Positions 8,222 through 17,116 are shown, numbered from the stretch's first letter. The stretch: 64,000 nt of DNA from Stakelama portus (GCF_003171655.1 NZ_QFZL01000004.1:62001-126000); one strand, 5' to 3'. A program made the numbers and translations. The notes: generated from the sequence alone by a model not told the origin.

Positions 8222-8323
8222 GCGCTTGCTCTGCTGCGACTGGCGCATGGCGTCAAGCGCTCGGTTGGGACTGGCCCCGCCGGATATGGGACGGTAGGAG
8301 CAAGGCGCAGACAGGAGAACCCC

Positions 8324-9820
8324 ATGCCGACACCCGACTGGTCCGCCGTCAGGAAATTGCCGCAAACACCGCTTGCCGATCTGTTCGCGGGCGATCCGGA
8401 CCGACTGGCGTTCCTTACTGCCGATGTCGTCGGCATTCATTTCGACTGGTCGAAGACGCATCTGTCGCGCGATGCGGTGGAGACGTTCGTCGCGCTGGCC
8501 GACACGATGGACCTGACCGGCAAGCGTGACGCGCTGTTCGGCGGCGAAGCGATCAACGTCACCGAAGGCCGCGCGGTCGAACATAGCGCACAGCGCGGGG
8601 AAGGCGCGCCGGAAAGCGTGGCGCAGGCGCGCGGCTTCCATGCCCGGATGCGTGCGTTGATCGACGCGATCGAGGCCGAGGCGCTCGGGCCGGTCCGCCA
8701 CATCCTGCATGTCGGCATCGGCGGATCGGCGCTGGGGCCGGATCTGCTGGTCGATGCGCTGGGCCGCGATGCCGATCGCTATGACGTCGCGATCGTTTCC
8801 AATGTCGATGGGCTCGCGCTCGAGGAAGCGGTTCGGGATTTCGACCCCAAGGCGACGTTGCTCGCGATTGCATCGAAAACCTTCACCACCACCGAAACCA
8901 TGCTCAATGCCGAAAGCGCGATTGCGTGGATGGCCGAAGGCGGCGTTGCCGATCCCTATGGCCAGTGCGTCGCGCTGACCGCTTCGCCCGACAAGGCAGT
9001 GGCATGGGGGATCGATGAAACCCGCGTGCTGCCGTTCAGCGAAAGCGTCGGCGGGCGCTATTCGCTGTGGTCGTCGATCGGCTTTCCCGCCGCGCTGGGC
9101 CTTGGCTGGGACGCGTTCGAGGAACTGCTTGAAGGCGCCGCCGAAATGGACCGGCATTTCCGCCTGACGCCGCTGCGCCAGAATGCGCCGGTCATGGCCG
9201 CCTTTGCCGACCTCTATTATACGCAGGTTCGTGGCTGCGAAACGCGCGGCGTCTTTGCTTATGACGAGCGGCTGCGGCTGTTGCCCAGCTATCTCCAGCA
9301 GCTTGAAATGGAATCGAACGGCAAGCGGGTGACGGTGGAAGGCGAGCCGGTCAGCTGGCCGACCGCGCCGATCACCTGGGGCGGCGTGGGCACCGATGCG
9401 CAGCATGCGGTGTTCCAGCTGCTCCATCAGGGCACGCATCTGGTCCCGGTCGAATTTCTGGGCGTGGTCGAGCCCGAGGATATTCTCAACGAAGCGCATC
9501 ACCGCCAGCTGTTGCTCAACATGCTGGCGCAGGGTGCTGCGCTGATGAAGGGCAAGGGGCATGACGATCCCGCGCGTGCCTATCCGGGCGATCGGCCGTC
9601 CTCGACATTGCTGCTCGACACGCTCGATCCGCGCACGCTGGGTGCGCTGATCGCATTTTACGAACATCGCACCTTCGTGAATGCGGTGTTGCTCGGGATC
9701 AATGCGTTCGACCAGTTCGGCGTGGAGCTGGGCAAGGAAATGGCCAGGGCGGCCGATGCCGGCGACCTCGATTTCGACGCATCGACCAACGATCTGCTGG
9801 CGCGCGCGCTGGGCGCCTGA
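8324..9820 (+). CDS. pgi: Glucose-6-phosphate isomerase
   Basis: A 498-residue cytosolic enzyme interconverting glucose-6-phosphate and fructose-6-phosphate. The SIS fold is clear: the phosphate-binding region HVGIGGSALGPDLL, the SKTFTTTETM segment, and near the C-terminal half KRVTVEGEP and the catalytic-His region. The ATG at 8324 has AGGAG about 8 nt upstream and gives MPTPDWSAVRKLPQTPL. The gene is single-standing, divergent from lepB, with a hairpin terminator 40 bp downstream. Confidence 0.95.
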   Translation: MPTPDWSAVRKLPQTPLADLFAGDPDRLAFLTADVVGIHFDWSKTHLSRDAVETFVALADTMDLTGKRDALFGGEAINVTEGRAVEHSAQRGEGAPESVAQARGFHARMRALIDAIEAEALGPVRHILHVGIGGSALGPDLLVDALGRDADRYDVAIVSNVDGLALEEAVRDFDPKATLLAIASKTFTTTETMLNAESAIAWMAEGGVADPYGQCVALTASPDKAVAWGIDETRVLPFSESVGGRYSLWSSIGFPAALGLGWDAFEELLEGAAEMDRHFRLTPLRQNAPVMAAFADLYYTQVRGCETRGVFAYDERLRLLPSYLQQLEMESNGKRVTVEGEPVSWPTAPITWGGVGTDAQHAVFQLLHQGTHLVPVEFLGVVEPEDILNEAHHRQLLLNMLAQGAALMKGKGHDDPARAYPGDRPSSTLLLDTLDPRTLGALIAFYEHRTFVNAVLLGINAFDQFGVELGKEMARAADAGDLDFDASTNDLLARALGA

Positions 9821-9860
9821 CGCGGCGCCTGAAGTGGGTCTGGTCTAAAGCAAACCCGTT

Positions 9861-9889
9861 CGTGTCGAGCAAAGTCGAGACACGTTTTT
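9861..9889 (+). terminator. Terminator after pgi
   Basis: CGTGTC (9861-9866) pairs with GACACG (9879-9884) and is followed by TTTTT. The hairpin is built from a sphingomonad TCGAG...TCGAGACACG repeat. It is well placed to end pgi. A related palindrome, CGTCCC...GGGACG, lies at 9905-9928 just before the next gene. Confidence 0.65.
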
Positions 9890-9942
9890 GAATGAAGCAA
9901 AGCCCGTCCCTCGACTTCGCTCGGGACGAATGGAGGAATAGC

Positions 9943-10254
9943 GTGTCCGACGAAGAATATGTCTATGACGAAGCGAGCGGCGAATGGATTCCCGCCTCCG
10001 AAGCGGCGGCCAAGGCGGAAGCCGCCGATGCCGGCGACTCCGTTGAAGTGCGCGATGCGGTCGGCAACATCCTGCAGGACGGCGATCAGGTGACTCTGAT
10101 CAAGGATCTCGACGTCAAGGGCGCGGGCCAGACGCTCAAGCGCGGCACGCTGATCAAATCGATCCGCCTGACCGGCGACAGCCAGGAAATCGACTGCAAG
10201 TTCGACGGGATCAAGGGCCTCGTCCTGCGCGCGGAGTTCGTGCGCAAGCGGTGA
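9943..10254 (+). CDS. PhnA-domain (YjdM-like) protein
   Basis: A 103-residue protein whose C-terminal 60 residues match the PhnA/YjdM domain (DGDQVTLIKDLDVKGAG, KRGTLIKSIRL, CKFDGIKGLVLRAEFVRK). Full YjdM proteins have an N-terminal zinc ribbon; here the N-terminus is instead an acidic stretch (DEEYVYDEASGEWIPA), so the zinc site is missing. The start is GTG at 9943, 5 nt after GGAGGA; the longer frame from 9892 would translate a repeat element. The family name comes from linkage to phosphonate genes, but no phosphonate function has been shown for it and none is suggested by neighbours here. Confidence 0.8.
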   Translation: MSDEEYVYDEASGEWIPASEAAAKAEAADAGDSVEVRDAVGNILQDGDQVTLIKDLDVKGAGQTLKRGTLIKSIRLTGDSQEIDCKFDGIKGLVLRAEFVRKR

Positions 10255-10270
10255 GCGTTACCTGTTAGGC

Positions 10271-10918
10271 TTACTCGTGTTTTCGGGCCAAAACTTCGAA
10301 ACTAGATGGTTCGCTGCAATTGCGAGTCAGGCGAATGCCGCGCCGTTCCTCCCAACGTATTATCGCGTGCGGCGCGACGACGACGGCTTGGCCTGCTATA
10401 CGAGGATACCTCGCACGCGCGCTCTCGAACTCCTGAGTTAATACCGACTCCTCGTCGTTCCGCGCGCTGAGGCCTGTGGGCGATCCGCCCCAGTAAGCGC
10501 CTAGCTGAACTATCGAAATCTGCCCGGATGGAAGTTTGAATACGGGTGCCCCAGAGTAGAGGCAACGCCAAGCTTGTCCGGAGGAGTAGCCGGTGAAGGT
10601 GTTGGTAGCCAACGAGACCAGCGCGTAGTCGCCGCCATCAATTTCTTTCAGACTTAGCCAAATATTGGACTGACGGTTAATCTGATTGCCGCCGATGCCG
10701 GCGTTCTCGACGGACACAATCTCATCTTCGAACTGAAGCGTCTCCATGTTCACCCGGCGTAGTTCGATCGTTGTCGCCATAGCTGTGCGTGGGCTCGCGC
10801 TCACAAGCAGCGCAGTGTTCGACTGGGGACCAAACGCCAGCGATATCGGCGGGGGGGTAGCACACGCGACGGTCACCAAACTCATCGTGACCGCTGAGAA
10901 CAGTTGCAATACCTTCAT
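10271..10918 (-). CDS. Predicted lipoprotein, unknown
   Basis: A 215-residue protein starting at 10918, behind GGAGGG. The signal MKVLQLFSAVTMSLVTVAC ends in a lipobox-like TVAC. The mature part is mixed alpha/beta with SNIWLSLKEIDGGDYALV, WRCLYSGAPVFKLPSGQI and a second Cys pair candidate (Cys in RNCSEP). Base composition is less GC-rich than that of neighbours and codon use looks atypical, suggesting recent acquisition. I recognise no family. It converges on the PhnA-domain gene, leaving only 16 bp between them. Confidence 0.65.
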   Translation of the reverse strand: MKVLQLFSAVTMSLVTVACATPPPISLAFGPQSNTALLVSASPRTAMATTIELRRVNMETLQFEDEIVSVENAGIGGNQINRQSNIWLSLKEIDGGDYALVSLATNTFTGYSSGQAWRCLYSGAPVFKLPSGQISIVQLGAYWGGSPTGLSARNDEESVLTQEFESARARYPRIAGQAVVVAPHAIIRWEERRGIRLTRNCSEPSSFEVLARKHE

Positions 10919-11060
10919 GGCCCCCTCCACTGCCTGAAATGGCCGCTATTCTACCCACCGCCTAAACCTCTTGCCAGTAGAGATTTAGCGTTTGAAGCAT
11001 TCTGGATTTTAAACAGGCAGTTTGGCAGGAAATTCCAGGGACAGAATCCTTAATTGACTA

Positions 11061-11324
11061 GGTCGTGAACCCATAAACGGCACCGCCGAGGCGCCGGAAT
11101 GGCGAACATATCGGGTCAAAGGGGCCGCCGGGAGGGCTGGGCGCCCTTCCAAGGCCGTTTTGGGCCGAGATGGAAGCCATTCCGGCGTCCCGAAGGGATT
11201 TGGCCAAAATGGCCCAGCGCTGCGTCGGCAGAGCTTGAAATATCGCCATATTCCTGCGCCCTGCCTCCTTGAGCTGAGCCATTTTGCCTCAAACCTCGAC
11301 GGCGCCGTTTATGGGTTCACGACC
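11061..11324. mobile_element. MITE-like element, 264 bp with 31-bp terminal inverted repeats
   Basis: The left end (11061-11091, beginning GGTCGTGAACCCATAAACGG) and the reverse complement of the right end (11294-11324) match at 29 of 31 positions. A TA dinucleotide abuts both ends (11059-11060 and 11325-11326), compatible with a TA target duplication as made by IS630/Tc1 or some IS5-group transposases. The interior has no complete transposase; a 74-codon minus-strand frame fills most of it but shows no recognisable domain. It lies in the 703-bp non-coding gap 10919-11621, which otherwise contains only an AT-rich stretch (10960-11050) and repeat copies near 11513-11580. Confidence 0.75.
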
Positions 11325-11621
11325 TAAGCTGGGAGCCCGGATCGCAAAGACCGGGGCGCCTTGGCCACTGCCCGTGCGCGCTTCGACTTCCGGCCCAATG
11401 CCGAACCCGTTATCTGCTGAGCAACGCCTCCCTCCGAACGGCCTCGCAGTACCGCGGGCGGTTGGCAGCGGCGGTGGGGGTGCCTATCTCCCCAGCCGAA
11501 CCTTCCCGCCGTTTGGGCTGAGTCCGTCGAAGCCCTGTTCTTCTCTTCTCCGCGACGCTGAAAGAAGAGCAGCCCTTCGACAGGATCATGGCCAACGGTT
11601 CCGATCTGGAGTGCGCTGCCG

Positions 11622-12968
11622 ATGTCCGACTATGATTATGACCTGTTCGTCATCGGTGCCGGCTCCGGCGGCGTTCGCGCCGCGCGGGTTTCCGCCGCGC
11701 ATGGCGCGAAAGTGGCGATTGCCGAGGAATATCGCGTCGGCGGGACCTGTGTCATTCGCGGCTGCGTTCCCAAGAAGCTGCTGATCTATGGCGCGCATTT
11801 CGCCGAGGATCTGAAGGATGCGCGCCGCTTTGGCTGGAACGTGCCCGATTGCGATTTCGAATGGCCGGTGCTGCGCGACAATGTGCTCGCCGATGTCGAT
11901 CGTCTGAACAAGGCCTATACCCACACGCTGGAAAGCCATGACGTCGAAGTGATCCTTGAGCGCGCGACGGTTTCGGGTCCGAACGAAGTGACGCTGGCCA
12001 GCGGGCGGACGATCAGCGCGGGCAGGATCCTGATCGCCACCGGTGCGCGGCCGCATGTGCCGTCCTGCCCCGGGCATGAGCTGGGCATCACGTCGAACGA
12101 AGTGTTCCATCTGGAGGCGCTTCCCAAGCGCGTGCTGATCGCGGGCGCCGGCTATATCGCCAATGAATTTGCCGGCATCTTCAACGAACTGGGCACCAAG
12201 GTGACGCTGATCAACCGCAGCGACGTGATCCTGCGCGGCTATGACGAATCGATCCGTGACCGGCTGCTCCAGATTTCGATGACCAAGGGGATCGATTTCC
12301 GCTTCCACGCCGAATTCCGCGGCATCACCAAAAATGCGGATGGCAGCCTGAAGGTCGAAATGACCGAGCACGAACCGATCGATGTCGATTGCGTCATGTT
12401 CGCCACCGGCCGCGTGCCCAATACCGATGGGCTCGGCTTGTCCGATGTCGGTGTCGAACTGGACGAAAAGGGCGCGGTGAAAGTCGACGCATACAGCAAG
12501 TCCAACATCGACAGCATCTATGCCGTCGGCGACGTCACCAATCGGATGCAGCTTACCCCGGTGGCGATCCGCGAGGGACAGGCATTTGCCGATACCGTGT
12601 TCGGCGATACGCCGCGCACGGTGGATTATGACAGCGTCCCCTCTGCCGTGTTCAGCCATCCGCCGATGGCGGGCGTCGGTCTGACCGAAGGACAGGCGCG
12701 GATGAAGTTCGGATCGATCAAGGTCTATACGTCCGATTTTCGCGCGATGAAGAACGTCCTGGCCGATCGCAACGAGCGCGCGCTGTACAAGATGATCTGC
12801 GATGCCGAGACCGGCAAGGTGATCGGGCTGCACATGATCGGCCCCGATGCGCCGGAAATCCTGCAGGCGGCAGCGGTGGCGGTGAAGGCGGGCCTTACCA
12901 AACAGGCGTTTGACGACACCGTCGCGTTGCACCCCAGCATGGCCGAGGAACTGGTGCTGATGAAGTAA
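11622..12968 (+). CDS. gor: Glutathione-disulfide reductase
   Basis: A 448-residue FAD flavoenzyme that reduces oxidised glutathione with NADPH. The FAD-binding GAGSGG (12-17), redox-active Cys43 and Cys48 in GGTCVIRGCVPKK, the second dinucleotide fold VLIAGAGYIANEF (171-183) with Arg199/Arg205 in NRSDVILRGYD fitting NADPH, and the C-terminal catalytic pair His437/Glu442 in HPSMAEE are all present. The absence of a mercury- or trypanothione-specific extension supports gor over paralogues. Its last 47 bp, including the stop, are repeated 0.87 kb downstream (13793-13839). Confidence 0.93.
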   Translation: MSDYDYDLFVIGAGSGGVRAARVSAAHGAKVAIAEEYRVGGTCVIRGCVPKKLLIYGAHFAEDLKDARRFGWNVPDCDFEWPVLRDNVLADVDRLNKAYTHTLESHDVEVILERATVSGPNEVTLASGRTISAGRILIATGARPHVPSCPGHELGITSNEVFHLEALPKRVLIAGAGYIANEFAGIFNELGTKVTLINRSDVILRGYDESIRDRLLQISMTKGIDFRFHAEFRGITKNADGSLKVEMTEHEPIDVDCVMFATGRVPNTDGLGLSDVGVELDEKGAVKVDAYSKSNIDSIYAVGDVTNRMQLTPVAIREGQAFADTVFGDTPRTVDYDSVPSAVFSHPPMAGVGLTEGQARMKFGSIKVYTSDFRAMKNVLADRNERALYKMICDAETGKVIGLHMIGPDAPEILQAAAVAVKAGLTKQAFDDTVALHPSMAEELVLMK

Positions 12969-12986
12969 ATCTGTCAGGATGACCGG

Positions 12987-13298
12987 ATGGCGAGGAGTGG
13001 ATCGATAATATTGGGGCTGGCCGGTCTGGCTGCTACCGCGCTCCTCGCGCCGCCCGCTTTCGCGCAGGATCACGCCTCAGCGACGCGGCAGACGGTCGTG
13101 CGACTGACGACGGATCGCAGCGGTCGGCCGAGGCAATGCGACGTGATCGAAACGAGCGGAAGCGCGCAACTCGACGCCACGACATGCGATCTGATGATGC
13201 AACGGATGCGATTTCGTCCGGTGCGGGACGCGCAAGGCGTGCGCGTCGAACAAGTGATCGTCCGGACCGTCGACTGGACGCAGGATTCCCCGAAATAA
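12987..13298 (+). CDS. Small secreted TonB-C-like protein
   Basis: A 103-residue protein with a signal peptide ending AFAQ (around residue 27) followed by a short domain resembling the TonB C-terminal fold: TVVRLTTDRSGRPRQCDVIETSGSAQLDATTCDLMMQRMRFRPVRDAQG. The pattern V.tD..G....C.v..SSG...LD..tC is typical of free-standing TonB_C/energy-transducer-like domains in sphingomonads. There is no membrane anchor, so it is not a true TonB. Two Cys residues could pair. A similar gene follows, and both sit between gor and the duplicate gor tail. Confidence 0.7.
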   Translation: MARSGSIILGLAGLAATALLAPPAFAQDHASATRQTVVRLTTDRSGRPRQCDVIETSGSAQLDATTCDLMMQRMRFRPVRDAQGVRVEQVIVRTVDWTQDSPK

Positions 13299-13377
13299 CC
13301 GCGTCGCCGGAGTGACGCAGGTGGCGCGGACGGCTGCGTTGGCGTATCGTCATGAAGTTGTATTGAGAGGCGGTACC

Positions 13378-13770
13378 ATGAAGTGGATCGCAGTGACTGG
13401 CGCGGCAATCGTTGGATGGCTCAGCGTTTTGCCTGCCTCTGCGCAGACTGAGCCGCGACTGAAAAGCGGATGGCTCAACTCGCAGGATTATCCGCGTGCG
13501 GCAGTACGCCGTCATGCGCAAGGCGTGCTGGTGTTGGGTTTCACCGTAGATACGGACGGGCGCGCGACTGACTGCCAAACGCTTCAATCGACCGGCGACG
13601 CGCTGCTGGACGATCAGGGCTGTCGGATTTGGACCAGCCGAATGCGCTATGAGCCGGCTCGAGACGCGGCTGACGAACCTGTGGCGGCTAACTTGCAACA
13701 ACAGATTGTGTGGACGCTCGGCGACGTGCGGCGGTGTCCGGCTACGGTGATCTGTATCTCGCCCTATTGA
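13378..13770 (+). CDS. Secreted TonB-C-like protein
   Basis: A 130-residue relative of the preceding gene. From the ATG at 13378 the signal peptide MKWIAVTGAAIVGWLSVLPA ends at ASAQ. The domain shows SQDYPRAAVRRHAQGVLVLG, FTVDTDGRATDCQTLQSTGD and LLDDQGCRIWTSRMRYEPARD, the classic YP..A.....G.v.v...vd..G....c layout of the TonB C-terminal domain, plus a Cys pair at the C-terminus. No transmembrane anchor or Pro-rich linker is present. Function unknown; possibly a periplasmic binding module. Confidence 0.75.
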   Translation: MKWIAVTGAAIVGWLSVLPASAQTEPRLKSGWLNSQDYPRAAVRRHAQGVLVLGFTVDTDGRATDCQTLQSTGDALLDDQGCRIWTSRMRYEPARDAADEPVAANLQQQIVWTLGDVRRCPATVICISPY

Positions 13771-13792
13771 GGCGCCCGTCCGCGTATCAGCT

Positions 13793-13839
13793 GTCGCGCT
13801 GCACCCCAGCATGGCCGAGGAACTGGTGCTTATGAAATA
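13793..13839 (+). repeat. Duplicate of the gor 3' end
   Basis: These 47 bp match gor 12921-12967 with three substitutions, keep the reading frame VALHPSMAEELVLMK and end in a stop (TAG instead of TAA). No open frame leads into them, so they are a silent copy. Together with the real gor end they form direct repeats around an 0.8-kb block carrying the two TonB-C-like genes. Confidence 0.9.
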
Positions 13840-14183
13840 GTCGGTGGGTCGCAGCGGACCGCGTCGAGAATATATCCTTCGACTGGCTTGAGACTATCGA
13901 CGAGATAGGCTGGCAGAACGGCGTCGTCGTCCAGCCTGGACCAATGTGTATCGATATCGCAATGCGCGCCCAGTGCAGGCAATGTCTCCAAGGTGGCGCA
14001 AGCAACGTAAATGATATGACCCTTGCCATCGCGAACGATATCGATAGCGCCCCAGCTGTGAATTATGCCGCATTCGACTTCGATCGGGTGGACCGAAAGA
14101 ACAAACGCGTCGTGGAATTTGACAACGTCGTTGGTCTGCGGGCCAAAGAAGGCGATCAGGGAAAGCGCGGCGGAAGCAAGCAT
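13830..14183 (-). CDS. Hypothetical exported protein
   Basis: A 117-residue frame starting MLASAALSLIAFFGPQTNDV, a short hydrophobic start that may be a signal peptide. It contains three Cys (ECG, ACATLE, AHCDID) plus one near the end. No ribosome site is obvious upstream of the ATG at 14183, and its stop falls inside the duplicated gor tail, so the present 3' end may have been created by the duplication. Base composition is average. I do not recognise a family; treat as plausible but unproven. Confidence 0.45.
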   Translation of the reverse strand: MLASAALSLIAFFGPQTNDVVKFHDAFVLSVHPIEVECGIIHSWGAIDIVRDGKGHIIYVACATLETLPALGAHCDIDTHWSRLDDDAVLPAYLVDSLKPVEGYILDAVRCDPPTIS

Positions 14184-14246
14184 TCAAAGAAGATGATGCG
14201 CTAATCCGGCAATATTGCGGCTAATAAGCGCAAAAATTGACAAGCC

Positions 14247-15512
14247 TTAACCGCTCAGCAAGTCGTCGGCTTCGGTGCGCTCTCCGCCTGCGCCCGATCG
14301 TGCGGCCAGGACGGCGTTGGTCGAAACGTCCATCGTCACATTGGCCACCGTCCGCATGATATCGGGCAGCGTTTCGACTGCGACGAGCAGCGCGAGCGGT
14401 TCGACCGGGACACCCATCGCGATGGCGATCGGGGCGATCGAGCTGATGAAGCTGATCGCGCCGGGCAGGCTGACGGCGCCCAGCGTCGTGATCGCCGCCG
14501 CCGCGACGCCCGCCGCCAGCTGCGTCATGGTGAGCTCCATGCCGAACACATGCGCGACATAGATGGCGACCGCGACGTTCATGCACGGCCCGGTCACGCG
14601 GAAGATCGCGACTGCGAGCGGCAGCGTGACGCCCGATGTCGCCACCGGAATACCGAGCCGTTCGGACCCTTCGAGCATGGCGGGCAGCGACGCGAGCGAG
14701 CTTTGCGTGCTGACCGCCACCGCCTGAGACGGGGCGACCGCGCGCGCGAAGCGGCCAAGGCTCACTTTGCCGCCGAATACTGCCAGCGGATAGGCGAGCA
14801 GCAACAGCACGCCGCCCACCGCCGCGACAATCAGCACATAATGGACCAGCGCGCCCAGCGCCGCCGTGCCGGCGCGCGCGCCGACCACGAACGACAGCGC
14901 CAGCACGCCGATCGGCGCGAGCCACAGGACCCAGTGGATCATCACCAGCATCGCGTCCGATATCGCGCGGAAAAAAGCGACCAGCGTTTCGCGCGGCTCT
15001 TCCGGAAGGCGCGTGACGGCAAAGGCGAAGACGGTGGTGAACAGGATCATCGGCAGGAACGCATCGTTCACCGCCGCCGCGATCGGATTGGTCGGGATCA
15101 TCGCCGCGAGGAATTCGGAGAAGGGCGGCACTTCGCCTGGCACCTGCGCTCCGGCAAAGCTTTCGCGCAGCGCTTCGGTCGCGCTTTGCGGCAGCGCCCA
15201 GAGATTGAGGAACAGCGGCGTCAGCAGCGCGCCCAGGATTGCGGAAACCCACAGCAGGATAAGGAACAGGATGATCGCCCGCGTCGCCAGCCTGCTCGCC
15301 CGCGCGGCCTCCGCCGTCGCGGCGATGCCGACGACCAGCAGCGATACGACCAGCGGCACGATCGTCATGCGCAACGCATTGAGCCACGCCGTCCCGATCG
15401 GCTGGGCATAGGCGGTTGCGGCCAGCGCCCCTTCCGGCGATTGCGCGGCCCAGACGATGCCGATGACAAGACCGCCGATCAGCGACAGAAGGATGCGGGT
15501 GGTTTGGGACAT
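14247..15512 (-). CDS. Dicarboxylate/amino acid:cation symporter (DAACS)
   Basis: A 421-residue inner-membrane carrier of the GltP/DctA (sodium/proton-dicarboxylate) family. There are eight or more hydrophobic helices, the STQSSLASLPAMLEGSE re-entrant loop (family motif SSxxTLP, here with Ala for Thr), a TSGVTLPLAVAIFRVTGP helix and an AAAAITTLGAVSLPGAISFIS second hairpin, with the substrate-binding helix LALLVAVETLPDIMRTVANVTMD near the end (the family's D..R..xNV.xD). Transported substrate is uncertain: glutamate/aspartate or C4-dicarboxylates. Single gene, divergent from glmM. Confidence 0.9.
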   Translation of the reverse strand: MSQTTRILLSLIGGLVIGIVWAAQSPEGALAATAYAQPIGTAWLNALRMTIVPLVVSLLVVGIAATAEAARASRLATRAIILFLILLWVSAILGALLTPLFLNLWALPQSATEALRESFAGAQVPGEVPPFSEFLAAMIPTNPIAAAVNDAFLPMILFTTVFAFAVTRLPEEPRETLVAFFRAISDAMLVMIHWVLWLAPIGVLALSFVVGARAGTAALGALVHYVLIVAAVGGVLLLLAYPLAVFGGKVSLGRFARAVAPSQAVAVSTQSSLASLPAMLEGSERLGIPVATSGVTLPLAVAIFRVTGPCMNVAVAIYVAHVFGMELTMTQLAAGVAAAAITTLGAVSLPGAISFISSIAPIAIAMGVPVEPLALLVAVETLPDIMRTVANVTMDVSTNAVLAARSGAGGERTEADDLLSG

Positions 15513-15583
15513 GCTCGCTCTGGTAAGGATTGCCCGCTATCAGGCATGAAAGGCAATCCCGATAGGGCGTGAGCGCAGAGGTA

Positions 15584-16927
15584 ATGGCAAGAAAATATTT
15601 CGGCACCGACGGAATCCGGGGCGCGACCAACATCTTTCCGATGACCGCCGAAATGGCGATGAAGGTCGGCATGGCCGCCGGTGCGCATTTCCGGCGCGGC
15701 GATCACCGTCACCGGGTGGTGATCGGCAAGGATACGCGGCTGTCGGGCTATATGCTCGAAAATGCGATGGTCGCCGGCTTTACCGCGGTCGGCATGGACG
15801 TGGTGCTGGTCGGCCCGATGCCGACCCCCGCTGTCGCGATGCTGACGACATCGATGCGTGCCGATCTGGGCGTGATGATTTCGGCCAGCCACAATCCCTT
15901 CGCCGATAATGGCATCAAGCTGTTCGGGCCCGATGGCTACAAGCTGTCCGATGCCGATGAACTGGCGATCGAAACGCTGATCGAGGCCGAGCCGCAGCTC
16001 GCCCCGTCGGCCGAAATCGGCCGCGCCCGCCGGGTCGAAGATGCGCGTGGCCGCTATATCCACTTTGCCAAATCGACCTTTCCGACCGATCTCAGCCTCG
16101 ACGGGATGAAAATCGTCGTCGATTGCGCGAACGGCGCCGCGTACCATGTCGCGCCGTCGGCCTTGTGGGAACTGGGCGCCGAAGTCGTCGCGATCGGCGT
16201 GACGCCCAACGGGCTCAACATCAATGACGGGGTGGGTTCGACTGCGCCCGACAAGCTCTGCGAAACCGTGGTGGCCGAAGGCGCCGCGATCGGCATCGCG
16301 TTGGATGGCGACGCCGACCGGCTGATCGTGGTCGATGAAAAGGGGCGCGTGGTCGATGGCGACCAGCTGATGGCGACCATCGCCTGTGGCTGGGCGCGGC
16401 GCGGGCTGCTGAAAGGCGGCGGGCTGGTCGCGACGGTGATGTCGAACCTGGGCCTAGAGCGGCATTTGTCGGCGCAGGGGCTGGGGCTGGAGCGGACGAG
16501 TGTCGGCGACCGCTATGTCCTCGAACGGATGCGCGCCGACGGGTTCAATGTCGGGGGCGAACAATCGGGGCACATCATCCTGTCGGACTATGCCACGACC
16601 GGCGACGGGCTGGTCGCGGCGCTGCAGGTGCTGGCCGAAATCGCCCGCGCGGGGAAACCCGCCAGCGACGTGCTCCACCAGTTCGATCCGCTGCCGCAAA
16701 TCCTGAAGAATGTCCGCTTCGCCGCCGGCTTCACTCCGCTCGACGATGTCAGCGTGCAGGAAGCGATTGCCGAAGTCGAAGCCGATCTGGAAGGCAAGGG
16801 CCGCCTGCTCATCCGCAAATCGGGCACCGAACCGGTGATCCGCGTCATGGCCGAAGGCGATGATCGCGGCGAAGTCGAGCGCGTGGTCGACCGCGTGTGC
16901 GACGCCGTGCGTGCGGTGGCGGCTTAG
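15584..16927 (+). CDS. glmM: Phosphoglucosamine mutase
   Basis: A 447-residue enzyme converting glucosamine-6-phosphate to glucosamine-1-phosphate for peptidoglycan and LPS precursors. Starting with [13 protein letters not shown], the active phosphoserine is Ser102 in ISASHNP; the metal loop is DGDADR; the sugar loop is GGEQSGH; and the phosphate-binding loop is [20 protein letters not shown] at 15569 would add five residues (MSAEV); I prefer the ATG because it gives the conserved family N-terminus, although AGAGG is very close to it. Divergent from the symporter gene. Confidence 0.93.
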   Translation: MARKYFGTDGIRGATNIFPMTAEMAMKVGMAAGAHFRRGDHRHRVVIGKDTRLSGYMLENAMVAGFTAVGMDVVLVGPMPTPAVAMLTTSMRADLGVMISASHNPFADNGIKLFGPDGYKLSDADELAIETLIEAEPQLAPSAEIGRARRVEDARGRYIHFAKSTFPTDLSLDGMKIVVDCANGAAYHVAPSALWELGAEVVAIGVTPNGLNINDGVGSTAPDKLCETVVAEGAAIGIALDGDADRLIVVDEKGRVVDGDQLMATIACGWARRGLLKGGGLVATVMSNLGLERHLSAQGLGLERTSVGDRYVLERMRADGFNVGGEQSGHIILSDYATTGDGLVAALQVLAEIARAGKPASDVLHQFDPLPQILKNVRFAAGFTPLDDVSVQEAIAEVEADLEGKGRLLIRKSGTEPVIRVMAEGDDRGEVERVVDRVCDAVRAVAA

Positions 16928-16966
16928 CTGGCTACGGCCATTTGCTAAGCCGCATCGCAAGATTTC

Positions 16967-17116
16967 TTAGTTCTTACAGCCGTTTTTATCGCAGGTGATG
17001 CGTTCTGTCGTATTCACCCAATGGCTTGGGTTGACATTAGTGTTAAATCCACATCCGGTAGTTCCGCCTTTGGAGCCTTGGTGTACTTCCCCGGTGGGAG
17101 TGTGCTTTACAGACAT
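16967..17116 (-). CDS. Small protein, 49 residues, unknown
   Basis: A short gene in the AT-richer gap between glmM and the DUF1272 gene. The ATG at 17116 is preceded by AGGAGATAAGCACG, a good ribosome site, and the frame runs 49 codons to TAA. The product begins MSVKHTPTGEVHQGSKGGTT and holds three Cys (22, 42, 47), with CDKNGCKN at the C-terminus. It is polar, without a signal or membrane segment. Composition is unlike the GC-rich surroundings, hinting at transfer. Function unknown. The rest of the gap (17117-17268) shows an AT-rich stretch likely to be promoter DNA and nothing else. Confidence 0.6.
   Translation of the reverse strand: MSVKHTPTGEVHQGSKGGTTGCGFNTNVNPSHWVNTTERITCDKNGCKN

Noticed and set aside
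7391..9667. 758-codon minus-strand open frame covering pgi and lepB
   Set aside because: Only the lepB part (from 8221) has protein-like sequence; the rest is antisense to pgi and is open because of GC-rich codon bias.
11058..11282. 74-codon minus-strand frame inside the MITE-like element
   Set aside because: Lies wholly within the inverted-repeat element, has no transposase motif and runs through one terminal repeat; not listed as a gene.
11284..11784. 166-codon plus-strand frame before and into gor
   Set aside because: Low-complexity Pro/Ser/Arg sequence across repeat elements; gor itself is in another frame from 11622.
12987..13812. 259-codon minus-strand frame over the TonB-C-like genes
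   Set aside because: Arg/Ser-rich composition with no motif; the plus-strand genes have signal peptides and a known fold.
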